64,000 nt of DNA from Caenorhabditis elegans (lineage: Eukaryota > Nematoda > Chromadorea > Rhabditida > Rhabditidae). The notes beneath the pieces are model-generated. The model had not been told where the DNA came from. It ran no database searches and worked only from the letters and a program-made list of their open reading frames with translations. Each line of letters opens with the position of its first letter. Within the stretch, counting starts at the first letter, position 1. Of this stretch, positions 23,346-34,200 are shown one piece after another. The translations under genes and the position numbers were made by a program. The DNA lies in NCBI RefSeq assembly GCF_000002985.6, contig NC_003283.11, positions 19,407,501 through 19,471,500 of the forward strand. Direction: 5' to 3'.

Positions 23346-24259
23346 GTTCAAGCTCACCTGCTCGGGGGCCGCCATTTCGTGCTTGGCACAATTTCTAATT
23401 TTAAATTGAAAAAGCAAGTAATAAGGGAGCTAATCAATATCAATAGAATAAATAATTTCCAACAATCTTTTGGGCTTAGAAATGTCTTCCTAATGGTACC
23501 GTACGTCATTACCAGATACCGTAAGAGGGCAAGAAACATCCCTAAATAGGCTGAAACTCTCTGGAAAATGTCTCTGATGGCTTGAAGGAATTGAGTCCAG
23601 TAGACTAGAAGTAGTGATTTTGGTGGGCGGCTGAAAAATTTTTGATTTTGGGAAAAAAAAGTTTCAAAAAAATTACTTTTTCAGTTTTTCAGTTGTAAAC
23701 AATTCTTTTTTTCTTTTTTCAGATTTTGGCGGAAATTCTGAATTTACTTGACCCCCATATCGCGAAATTCTAAAAATTTCAATAAAAAGCGAGAAAGTGG
23801 CTCAGTCGGGTAGGGGTTTGGCTTTGGCTCTGAGGGTCAGGGGTTCGAGTCCCCGTTGTGTTAGATTCTTTTTTCTGGTTGTAACATCATTGTAAAACAT
23901 AATTATGTGGGAAAATCTTTACTGACTCACCACTCATAAGGCACCCCGGCTTCTAAAAAGTCCCGAGTTCCCCCATCGAAATAGAACATTAGGAACAAAA
24001 AGTCACTTATAGCAATTCCAATCAACAATACATTTACAGATTGATATCTCAGTTTCTTATTGGATAACATGAGAAAATGTAAAATATTTAGAAAAACTCC
24101 GAAATAACTTATAAAAATCTGCAATTTCGCCGCAAAAATTGCACAAACTTCTGCAGTTTCAATGATATTCTCAGAGGAATTTGACATACCACAAAAAAAT
24201 TGGAAAAAGCGAGAAAAAATCTGAGATATGAGTAAAAATGTGAAAAAATTAATACCCAC
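23010..24259 (-). pseudogene. srw-type chemoreceptor relic (7TM)
   Basis: Exon 1 (24188 or 24259 down to about 23934) has a hydrophobic start, then LHFLMLSNKKLRYQSVNVLL and IGIAISDFLFLMF, typical of the first two membrane spans of srw receptors. Exon 2 (about 23628 down to 23365) reads IRDIFQRVSAYLGMFLALLR and YLVM, then a span ILLILISSLITCFF, ending WRPPEQ before a donor. A likely third exon (about 23115 down to 23030, FDIFTLFDGI) runs into a GC-rich repeat and is lost. The remaining four spans are missing, so the receptor is truncated next to the polymerase-related segment. Confidence 0.6.
23791..23875 (+). pseudogene. tRNA-like sequence with intact A and B boxes
   Basis: TGGCTCAGTCGG (23798-23809) fits the A box and GGTTCGAGTCC (23842-23852) the B box of RNA polymerase III. 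A T run follows at about 23868. The T arm folds, but the acceptor halves do not pair and no proper D or anticodon stem forms, so it is not a working tRNA. It lies in the first intron of the srw relic, on the other strand. It may be the head of a SINE-type repeat. Confidence 0.6.
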
Positions 24260-24439
24260 CTTTCAAAAATATATTAAAGAAAATTGCGAAGTAGGATGCA
24301 AATCAGTGATACGTGACATTTTCCCAGAAAATTAATGGTTTCAGTTTTCAGATTTCTTTTTCTAAACTGCCGACGCATGACAATTAAAATTTCATTGGAA
24401 TTTGAAAAAAAATGTGAGGAAAAAAATTGAAACTCTTTA

Positions 24440-24800
24440 ACTGGTTAGCATTTTCGTAGACTAAAAGCTTGAACTTTCGCTCAAAAACAGTATAAAATTT
24501 TTCCACACGATCCCCCATTTTTTCAATTATTTACTTGATTGCTATATGACGCGTTGCTTAATGTACATAGGTTGATTATGAAATTATGATTTGAGAGAAT
24601 TGAATGAGTTTTCTCAACTGCCCCAACATAGGTGTTGAATTCCTTCGCACATGTTTTAATGGGTAATAAAATGCAGTGGCATGGCACACATAGGAAACAT
24701 TGCCTATCGGAATGACATCAACGGAGGAAGTGTGTAAAAAATGAGGAAATGATAACCGTCGGAATTTTCGAAATGTTGCGCAACAGTCGAGAAAACAAAT
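24440..24800 (+). repeat. Direct repeat, left copy (pairs with 26330-26665)
   Basis: Shared blocks include TAACTGG/CTGGTTAGCATTTT, GAATTCCTTCGCACATGTTT, CATTGCCTATCGGAATGACA and ATGATAACCGTCGGAATTTT. The right copy leads within about 220 bp to the ATG of the small gene at 26889, so this may be a duplicated promoter; nothing recognisable follows the left copy in the same orientation. Confidence 0.7.
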
Positions 24801-25236
24801 TTGAAACGTTCGTCGTTACATTCGGACCAGTGGCTGACCCCACCTTTTTACTTGAGCTATATTTAAAAGGAATTAGTTTCTTCAGAATTAGTTCTTCGCA
24901 ATTTTTTTGGTAATAATAAAACTTATCATCTTCTGTTAAAAAAATCCTTAATAATCATTTATTGAATTAAATTCTTTTTAAACATCAATTAGGCGCATCA
25001 CGCAAGAGGCTTGTCTAAAGGAAGAAAAAATATAATAATGAAGGTTATACAATGTAAGTACCGGAAGTTGTAGATTCCAAAAAAGCATTACGAAAAGATA
25101 TAGTTAAATAGTAAGAGTTAAACAACGTTGTAATAATAGTTTACTACGAATTAAAAAAATTAAAGAGTTATAAAACGTTTTAGGAGTTAAAAAGGTTTTT
25201 GAGTTGTTAAGAGTACACATTTCGACGGCAGATTGT

Positions 25237-25559
25237 TCATGGAGAGCGAACGGCGGTCAAAGCTGAAATTTGTTCTTCTCAAATATTTTTTGGTAATAAT
25301 AAAACTTACCATCCTCTGCATTTTTCAAAAATATTTTAAACTCAGATTTTTTACGTTGAAGAGTCGCAAGGGTTGCCGCACAATTGTTCACCGTGTCTTC
25401 ATTTGCAGCGCGTTCTTTCTGGGTAAGGGTCGGTCTGGAGCAATGTTCTTGCATAAGCATGATGAATTCAATTTCTTCTTTGAGCTTTTCGAGCCAATCT
25501 CTTGCTTCTCCCAAATCGGCAAAATCACTCTCTTTGTTGTCAAATGTGAATGACAGCAT
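25237..25559 (-). CDS. Small coiled-coil-like protein, paralog of 26889-27184
   Basis: Exons 25310-25559 and 25237-25262 (GT-AG). The product starts MLSFTFDNKESDFADLGEAR, continues with heptad-like helical sequence and ends a few codons into exon 2. It aligns with the plus-strand gene at 26889 (MVSFEFNGKRRDFENFEKAQ). No domain recognised; about 90 residues, no signal peptide. Confidence 0.5.
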
Positions 25560-25740
25560 TGCAGATCTCTTTCTAAAAAAAACCGAATTTTCTGCACAAG
25601 TAATACAAATTTTGAAAAAGCCATCGGGAAACTAATAAAGGTTAAAGGAAACAAATAAGAAAAAAAAAACAAAATGATACATTGAATCTAACAAAATATC
25701 TCTTAAATTGTATAATATATATAGTATATATGTCAGTGTT

Positions 25741-25765
25741 AGCTCCGCCCCCCCCCCCCCCCGCC
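25741..25765. repeat. Poly-C tract
   Basis: A run of about 20 cytosines with one interruption, in a GC-rich pocket. Length may be unreliable in sequencing. Confidence 0.9.
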
Positions 25766-26329
25766 CACCGTCTTTTATTATCAGGCTCTTCGATGTGTGC
25801 CCTACCGTAACTTGCCCGCCCCGGTGCACCTTCTGCTGCGTGCACGGTTTTTGTCTCGAGGGAGGTGGCAGTTGATTGATTAAAGGGTACCGCCGCTTTC
25901 GGTTTGTCTGAAACTAGCCTGAAAATATGCAGAAAACCTGAAAATTGTCTTAAATTTCCCAATTTTTTCCCAAAATGATGATGTTTTAAGAGAATCTGAA
26001 AATCAATACTGTATTTATCTGAAAGTAGGCGATCACCCATGGTTGATGATTTTACTTCAATCTTTTTTTTCCGGATGTAATAACTCTACTTTTTAAAACT
26101 TGTGTCACAAACATTATCTGATTAACTTCTTTCCAATATTTCAAAATCCAGCTCTGGAACAATAGCAAGTTATAAAAGAGTAGAGAAATCAATAGAATAA
26201 TAAAGTTTCAGCAATCTCTGAGACTCGTAAATGTTCTTTTACTACTTCATAACAGTAAATGTCTCTCAAAACTTGGAATTGTGTTGAAAAAATAGTCTGA
26301 TATACTTTTTTATTGTCTAAATTTCACTT

Positions 26330-26665
26330 CTGCTGGTTAGCATTTTTGCAGGAAAAAATTTTGAAGTTACGCTCACATACACTGTAAAATCCCATTTCTG
26401 AATTTTTTACTTAATTTCTACGTGACGCATTGCGAAATTGATTATGAAATTATGATTTGAAAAAATTTAATGAGTTATTTTAACTGTCCAACATTGGTGT
26501 CGAATTCCTTCGCACATGTTTTAATGGCTAATAAAATTCAATCGCATGGCACACACACATAGAAAACATTGCCTATCGGAATGACATCAACGGAGGAAGT
26601 GTGTAAAAAAATGAGGAAATGATAACCGTCGGAATTTTCGAAAAATTGCGCAACAGTCACTACAC
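26330..26665 (+). repeat. Direct repeat, right copy (pairs with 24440-24800)
   Basis: See the left copy. This copy ends in GAAAAATTGCGCAACAGTC (left: GAAATGTTGCGCAACAGTC) and lies directly upstream of the small gene at 26889. Confidence 0.7.
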
Positions 26666-26888
26666 TCGGGCCAGTGGCTAACCCTACCCATTTGCTTGGG
26701 CGGAGCTTTTTGCTTTCAATTGTGCAATTATGTTCATTGAGCACGTTTTTTTTCCAAAAATCGCTTTTATTCTTCAATTATTATAGCTTCCTTGTGACAT
26801 TTTTCGAAAATTTCGTTTCTCTTCATTACGCTTGCGGTGATTTTGTAAAATTTCGAAAATTTGTATTAACTTAATGTTTTGTTCAGAA

Positions 26889-27184
26889 ATGGTGAGCTTC
26901 GAATTCAATGGAAAACGCCGCGATTTCGAAAATTTCGAGAAGGCTCAAGAATGGGGCGATGAACGAGTTTTAAAAATTGATGATGAGTGTGGAAATAAAT
27001 GGCTCTTATTAAGAAATTTCAAAACATCAGACAGATTTGGGCAGACCATCGCGCCAGGAATTTTGGCGGAAATTCGGGAGTTGGATGCTGAAAAGCTTGC
27101 AATCCAGTCATTTTTGGATATTGCCAAAGATGGTATTGTTTCGGTATTACTGAAAAATATAATATAAAAATTGCAGATCAATGA
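26889..27184 (+). CDS. Small coiled-coil-like protein, paralog of 25237-25559
   Basis: The start is chosen at 26889 because a TTTGTTCAG acceptor ends two bases before the ATG, as expected for spliced-leader trans-splicing. Exon 1 runs to 27132 and a short intron leads to two codons and a stop at 27184; reading through instead gives a stop near 27167. The product, about 83 residues, has FEKAQEWGDE and a helical tail (ILAEIRELDAEKLAIQSF). No known domain recognised. Confidence 0.5.
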
Positions 27185-27708
27185 TAATCAATGGTAATTG
27201 TTGGAGCTCTCCGTCGATCGTGTTCTTCAATTCATGCTTTTCTTCTTCGTTTCGTTTTTTAGTTCGTGCACCAGAGGCATATTTTGTTATTACTGTGTTA
27301 CTTGTACAACATTGTTTCTCCAACGGTTTTTCTCTTTCTTCCAGTCGGTTGAGTGCAAAATTGATGTAACATCATAATACAACTTTTCAATAAAACATTT
27401 TTTCTTACAAGTCAAGAAGCGGGGAAAAACTCAGTATTTTCCTATTTTCGTAAAATAAAAACAAATTCGTTCAGTCTCCCGAGCCGGAATATTAAAGCAC
27501 CAAAGCTGAAACTGAATTATAAAAGGTTTTACAATCGATTTTCGATGTCAGAATTCAATTAACAGTCAACATCTGAATTAAAATAACTTCGCAGCGTGAA
27601 AAAATATTTTTTTTTTAATATTCAAAAGTGCATTTTGTTAATCCGAGGTTAAATTGCTCGAAAGTTGGAATTTTGCAGAATTTTTGATGCTTCCGATGGT
27701 TTCTAGGA

Positions 27709-28144
27709 TTAAAGGTGGAGTAGCGCCAGTGGAGAAATTCGTAAAAACCACTCCTTTGGTCTTAAAATGACTAAATAACATGATAAAACTTTTCAAAAAT
27801 TTTTTGAAAATTTTTTATTTACTGTCAAAAAGTGGCAATTACTCAGTTTTTGCCACTCATAATTTTGGAAGTCGACCAAAAAAAATTTTTTTTCCACATT
27901 TTTTATGTTTTAATTTTGTTTAAATTATTTGTATAAAAACATTGTAGGGGTCGAAACATGTGACATTTCATTAAATTTCCTCAAATGCTCGTATTTTTCA
28001 AAAATTTGGCAATTTGCCAAAACTTTGACCGGAAATTATGAAAAATCTAAAAATTTTTGGAGTGTTTTATTATGATATTCGATTGTTTTGGATCATTATA
28101 AGTGCATTTAGACAAAATCCCCACTGGCGCTACTCCACCTTTAA
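27709..28144. mobile_element. MITE of the AGTAGCGCC family, copy 1
   Basis: The ends are inverted: TTAAAGGTGGAGTAGCGCCA at 27709 and TGGCGCTACTCCACCTTTAA at the right. The interior is a near-palindrome with poly-A/T runs and no coding capacity. TTAA at the ends suggests a TTAA or TA target site. Confidence 0.85.
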
Positions 28145-29098
28145 TATAGTTATTTTTGGTTCTCAAAATCATATGTTCTGACACTCCTCCATATATATAA
28201 AGTCCTTCTTTAGCACACGGTTCGTTCCGCTTACAAAACGAAGAGTTATTTGTGCCCGCCATGTCATTGTGAATTAATTTCGAAGCGTCTTTTAATTACC
28301 TGTAAACATAGAAAAAGGTGAGGTCGAAACAGTGCTCCGCGCTGGGTTTATGACCAATAAATTGTAGTTAGAATTAAAACTGAGGAACCGAGAACTTGTC
28401 GGTTTGGGATTCTGTAAGATCTGTAAGAAAATGTAAAACCGGTCTGACTTTTTTTTTTGCAAATCATGAAAATAATCGAGATATTTATTAACATGAAGCA
28501 TTAAACAGAACAAACAAAACAAGGATGTCTAAGTTCTCAACAATCCTGATTTAAAACATTAGTTCAGAATTGGTTTCTGAACTCTTCCAGATATGTTTCT
28601 TTATGTTTTACATGTTTTACAGCATAGAATTAATGGTGGCCTCTATTCCGACGCCGCTGCGATGCCTAAAACAGCCTAATGTCGTCGAAAATGTGAAAAT
28701 ATCCATCTGCAACATGTATCTGCCATATAATCGTTTGCCGCCTTTGGAAAACAATAGCCTTTTACGAGAATTCTTTCGACTTCCTAACACTTCTCGACGA
28801 TATGTTGAAAGTGTTTCCACTAATGTCCCACATTGACTGGGTTTGACAAAATTGTGCGATCGTATTTTTTCGATAATAATTGTTTCTTTTTTCGTTCCTC
28901 CAAATTGTGGACATGTACCATTTCATACAAATTTTGAGAGAAAAGAAGAAAGAATGAGTGAGAAATAGTGAGATAGACACCCTGTAGTGCTGTCACGCTG
29001 AGTGCTGATAACGTGATTGCGAAACAAGTGTATAACAACTATACAAAAACTATTCGGCAATTCTCGTCACAATTCTGTATTTCTTACCAACGTCTGCA
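28145..29098. other. No gene recognised; upstream region of HP4
   Basis: Short open frames here are unsupported. The last 100 bp hold GCTGATAACG about 90 bp before the HP4 start. Confidence 0.4.
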
Positions 29099-29696
29099 AT
29101 GATCATGTTGAGTGTTAGTCCCTCAACTTTTTTTTCCCGCAAATCATACACAATTCCATACTTTCAGCATCAGCATGAGCAGATCGTTTACGACTTTGAT
29201 GTATTCTTGACGAAAGCAAAAGAAATGTCGGAACAGGATCCACCCGATATAGTGATTTTCTCCAACCTCATTTGGGGTGCAGCTGTTATTTGCTTAAGAA
29301 AGTTTTTTCTGACCAGACTCCAACTCGAGGTTTCAGGCCAACATGCACAAGAAAAACTCAGGGAAATTGTTCTCGATACCTCTACGGACGACGCCATTGT
29401 TTGTGAAAGTTTATACAGTGCCTGGACATTTGCAAAACAGTAAGACACTACTTTTTTCCACATCTTTCCTGAAGCCCTAATAATTCAGCTGCCGTAAGAA
29501 TGCTATGAGATATATAAATAAAGAACTAAGAAATGAAATACTACTCTCGGTGGCGGACATGGAGGCGTACATGAATGCAACTGACATTGAAAAAATCAAA
29601 GAAAAAATACCAACTTCTGGATTACAAATAAAACATTCTCAAAACAATGTAAAAATTGGAAATTGCCAATTTTCATACAATAAAGTAGCGTATTGA
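29099..29696 (+). CDS. HP4: small HEPN/PaREP1-like protein, histidine-less subtype
   Basis: Probable exons 29099-29113, 29168-29439 and 29489-29696. The first intron (54 nt, donor GTTAGT) has no in-frame stop, so read-through is possible. Exon 2 has FDVFLTKAKEMSEQDPPDIV, IFSNLIWGAAVICLRKFFL; exon 3 begins CRKNAMRYINKEL, where HP2 has CHKNFYELNF, so the conserved histidine and aromatic pair are lost. It ends FSYNKVAY, like HP1 (FLYNKVTC) and HP9 (LPYNRVAF). It is convergent with HP5, its nearest relative. Confidence 0.72.
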
Positions 29697-30473
29697 TAAT
29701 AAATTTGTTTTGTTTTTTTAGCTCGTTCAGATTTAATAAATTGCATTAAAATAGCTAAAGCCATTGGCATAAACAGAATTTCCTGAAGAGGTAAACTGGA
29801 GATAATTCAACTGTAATGACTGAAGAGTTATTTTGCAAGGTAGTAAGATTAAATTATTGTTTATTACGAGAAATCTGAATCGAGAAGCAATGAATTACAC
29901 CATCCATGATTCTTTATGTATATATCATTTAAAGTTTTATTATCTAGGATATACATTCACAAAATGCATAATTTATTTTCAATGACCGAAATAACTGTAA
30001 AATTATTTAAACATTTATTTCTTCTTCTGGATTTTTTCAACTTTATCAAAATGATGTAGAGAATGCGAGAAAACTCGCATTGTCAGTTGTAGTTGTCAGT
30101 AAAACGAATATGCCCAAAACGTAAGCAGTGCCTAATATCTCACCTATTTTAATTTTGCCAAATTTAAAACTTGTTTTCCAGAAAACATTTTAAACATTTA
30201 TATTTGGTTAGTAAGGTTTAGTTTCTTATATTTAAAGCAATGGGATAGCAAATATGTTCTTATTCATTCGAGTCATGTTTTTTTAGTGTACTAAACTTAG
30301 AATAAAACAAGTACTGGACAGGAGAACTTTAGTAAAACATTTTTTACCTGAAAACAGAAAACAGAGTTTTTTGTCAAATTTCAGCTTTTTTGTATGTTTT
30401 TTTCTCAAGCTGCACTTCAATAAATACTCAACAATTATGATGAGAAACACGAAACATTTATTATCAACACGCT
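29697..30473. other. No gene recognised between HP4 and HP5
   Basis: AT-rich convergent intergenic region. A possible 3' end for HP4 lies near 29700 (AATAAA just after the stop). About 30440-30470 resembles sequence at about 220-240 next to HP1. Confidence 0.4.
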
Positions 30474-31084
30474 ATTCGATTGTAGAAAAATCGTTCTTCC
30501 CCAATATTCATTGAATACATTTTTGACAACTCCAATATCTGTAAATCAGAAACTTCCAACTGTTTTCTAATTCTTTCGATGTCGGCTTTATTGATGCATT
30601 CTTCCATGTCCCCCACCAATTGTAGAATTTTGTTTCTTAGCTGTTGACATATATATCCCAGCGTATATGCACTTTTACAACAACTGAATTTTTAATACAT
30701 AAATATTGGTAAAAAATGAATTGTCTTACCGTTTTGCGTGTTCCCAGGCTTCGTATAAACGTCCACAAACAATGGGTTCGTTTGTAAAAGACTCCAAAAC
30801 AATTTTCATGAGTTTTTCTTGTATTTGTGGTTTTGATACCTCAAGTTGGAATCTGGACAGAAAGAACTTTCTTAAGCAAATAACAGCTGCACCCCAAATG
30901 AGGTTGCAAAACATAACTATATCGGGTGGATTCTGTTCCGACATTTCTTTCGCCTTGATCAAAAACATGCTGAAGTTGTAGATTATATACGTGTGCATAT
31001 CCGTAGAGAAATAAGTAGGTTTCTGAAAGTATGACATTTTGTACGATTTGTGATCTGAAGATAAGGTGGCACTAACATGTTCAT
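30474..31084 (-). CDS. HP5: small HEPN/PaREP1-like protein, histidine-less subtype
   Basis: Exons 30730-31022 and 30474-30683 are clear; the start exon is probably 31073-31084 (ATGAACATGTTA), though its donor GTGCCA is weak. Exon 2 has FLIKAKEMSEQNPPDIVMFC, then LIWGAAVICLRKFFLSRFQL; exon 3 starts CCKSAYTLGYI, again without the CH pair, and ends FFYNRIAC. It lies downstream of SH-c on the same strand, exactly as HP1 lies behind SH-a. Confidence 0.68.
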
Positions 31085-31265
31085 TCTGTAAATTTGGAAG
31101 AAATATGGTTTTACAGATTGAGGATATGATCTGAATTTGAATAAAAATTGGTGAAAGTTTTGTCAAAAATTACAACCACTTGGTGTCTCATGTTTTTCAG
31201 AAATTGTATACCCGTAGCCTGCCAATTTGCCCCTTTTTGGCATTTTTGCCGTTGACCGGTTTTCC

Positions 31266-34200
31266 TTAAAAAACTTTTTGTTTGCTAAATTTCACAATTA
31301 CCATGTGTTCAGACAATAATTTCTTTTCAACAAGTACATCGCGAATCAAATCGATTTGTGCATCCTCAATCAAGTCAATCGATTTTTTCCACCTAGCAAC
31401 AATATCATCCATCTCATCTCGTGAAATGAAAAATGAATCGTAATCACACGCAATGTGATTCCAGTGAACATCCACCCATAATCGAATTATCAAAGCGGCT
31501 GCTGATCCACTGAGACCAAGACACATCATCTCATACATTTCCTCCAAACTCTCATCGTTTTTCACAGGCCAAATTTCGAAATTTTTATCAAAGAACTCGT
31601 AAGTGTAACTGTCTATTGATTGCCACATATTATTGGAAAATTGACGATATTCATCAGCTTTTGATGCTTGTATTGCACTAGTCAGGAATGTGAAATGATT
31701 TTCTTCTGCAAATATTTAAATTAAATGAACAAAATATATATACAGTGCCGGCTATAATTCTATCCAATTTTCGATTTTTGATAAATTTACAAATTTTTCA
31801 AACGAGCACAACTTAAAAACTGGACATGTTATCGAAAAAAGTTCAACTAAAGAAATATTGTCCATAATCACTTCTACTTGTATTCAGTTGTTTAAAATTT
31901 TTACCAGTGCCATGACAAGAAATAAAACGGCCGACATCTCGTGGGCCCGTTTTTGACAACTTTTACTGATTCGCCCGTATCTCGGAAACTAATTTTTTCT
32001 GGAAATGTTTTTGAAGTAAAACAATCTTCATACTACTTGCCATCATTTGTGCCTACTTACTTTGTTCTGAAAAATTCAGCACAAAAGTTATGGAAGTGCA
32101 AACTAGTCCCTCACTTGACACTGCTCATGCTCTACAACCAAAAATCAGGTTACTTACTTTGAATATATTTTTTTCGAGCATTTTTTGTTAATTACAAGTG
32201 TGAAACCACAATTAACTTATATTTAAACACGATATCAAGATTCGGGAAAAAATGCATCACTTGCGAGAAAAGCTCTAAGTGTGGTCGTTCACTATTCAAG
32301 TTTAATTTCTCATAACTGTTTTGCTAAATTTTTCAGAGCAACGTGAGTAAGCACAAATAATGGCAAGAAGTATGAAGATTATTTTACATTGAAAACATTT
32401 CCAGAAAAAATTAGTTTTCGAGATACGGGCGAATCAGTAAAAGTTGTCAAAAACGGGCTCACAAGATGTCGGCCGCTGTATTTCTTGTCCTGGCTCTGGT
32501 AAAATTTTTAAACAATTGAATACAAGTAGACGTAATTATGAACAATACTTCTTTAGTTGAACTTTTTTTCGATAGCATGCCCAGTTTTTAAGTTGTGCTC
32601 GTTTGAACAATTTGTAAATTTATCAAAAATCGAAAATTGGATATAATTATGGCCGGCACTGTATGCCTGTTTAGTTTTTAAAAAAGCTTACCGGTTCTAA
32701 AAAAGCTCCGTTCTTTCGCCTCCAAGAAATGAACTGAGCAAAGGTGTGTGATATCTTCAGTTATGTACCAACAATTATCTGGATATAGTTGAAATCGGTT
32801 TTCCTGGTATTTGTATGCACAATGCAGAGAAAACCCATAAAAAATAATTCGTTCCCATTCGATGAACATGCTGGTTTTATTTTCACGAATATAGTCCTTT
32901 TCACATATATGGTCCTCTTCATGGATATTGTGTATATTCAGGTCATCCTCTTTTGCAAGTTTTTTAACATGTTTCAACCAACTGTCCATTTTTGCATCTG
33001 ATACAACCACTAAAGTTTCTCCCATCAAAATATCATTTCTTTCGCTGTTATACTTTTGTTCTAAAAGAAATGCGATAATTGCCTCTCCTATTTCATTTTC
33101 TTCCATCCCGTATGCCGCTATTCTTTCATTGGTAGGTCCAGTTTCACATTGAGCCATGCTATTCATGAACTCCTTTTGACGGGTGTTCAAAACAATTTTC
33201 ATAGTTTTCAGTTTCAATTCTGTAAAAAAAAACGAAAGTTTGATTTACTATCCTCAAAAGACAAGATTTTGAAGATTTCTGTCAGGTTTCATAACAAGAC
33301 ATGTGTCATTCGAAAGATATAACATATATGCCAATGCAAATTTTTAAACGGCAAATTATCCCTCTGAACATCTCGAATTAGTTTCACTGCGTTTTTTCAT
33401 TACTTCCAAGATCTATAAAATTGCTCAACATACGGCAAACTTTAAGTGTTTTTCAGAACGTTTAAAGGATATCACTTTCACTTGTGGGTTTCTTGTCTTA
33501 CGTTATAGTACTTGGTCATATTAGTGAGACTATAAAAGAAAAATACAGGTTTCTGGCTCGGCTTCTCGGTGTATTTTGTGCAAACACCATCACGCGCAAA
33601 TTCAGACTTTTTCCACGCGCTGCGTGAAAATTTCTCGTTGCGCATTCAATTATTTTTTCCCGCCCTTTTCCAAAAATTCGAGAGAGGGGTCAAGTCAGAA
33701 ACCCGCAGAAATCTGCATTAAAATTTGAGAAAGTACGAGAAATTTGACGGCAAAACTCAAAAAAGGCCACGTGGGGGCTGTTATCAGATCTACAGGACAG
33801 TGAAATATTTTTCCATATTTTTTTGTTAATTTCCTAAGTCTTAGGTTGAAAAATTGAAACATAAGTTGAAAACGGCGGCCAACAAGTGATAGGCCTCCTA
33901 AAGGTAGAGAACTGTCTGGGAGATTCGTCGAATATTTTACTTTTCTTTTTTTTTCGAAAGATTAAAAATTTCCAGTAGTCTCGCAGACTGTTTTCTAACT
34001 CGAAATGTTTAAAAACATATAAAGTTTGAGAGAACAGCATTTGGAGCAATTCTACAGACCTTTAAAATGAAGTGAAACAATTTCAGATCGAAATTTGAAG
34101 GATTGTGAGTAGAGCTTTGCCGCTTGAAAATTTGCAGTGAAATATCTTTGAAAACTCACCGGTGCTTGAAAAAATCAGATTAGCTTGTTGCTTCACAGTG

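Noticed and set aside
23791-23875. A functional tRNA gene
   Set aside because: Internal promoter boxes are perfect, but the acceptor, D and anticodon stems do not pair.
25642-26040. 132-codon minus-strand frame with a glycine-rich stretch
   Set aside because: It runs through the poly-C tract and a GC pocket; no start context, splice sites or homologous copy.
12821-28144. A complete Maverick with long terminal inverted repeats
   Set aside because: Only polymerase-related genes were found; no integrase, packaging ATPase, protease or capsid gene, and no matching long terminal repeats.
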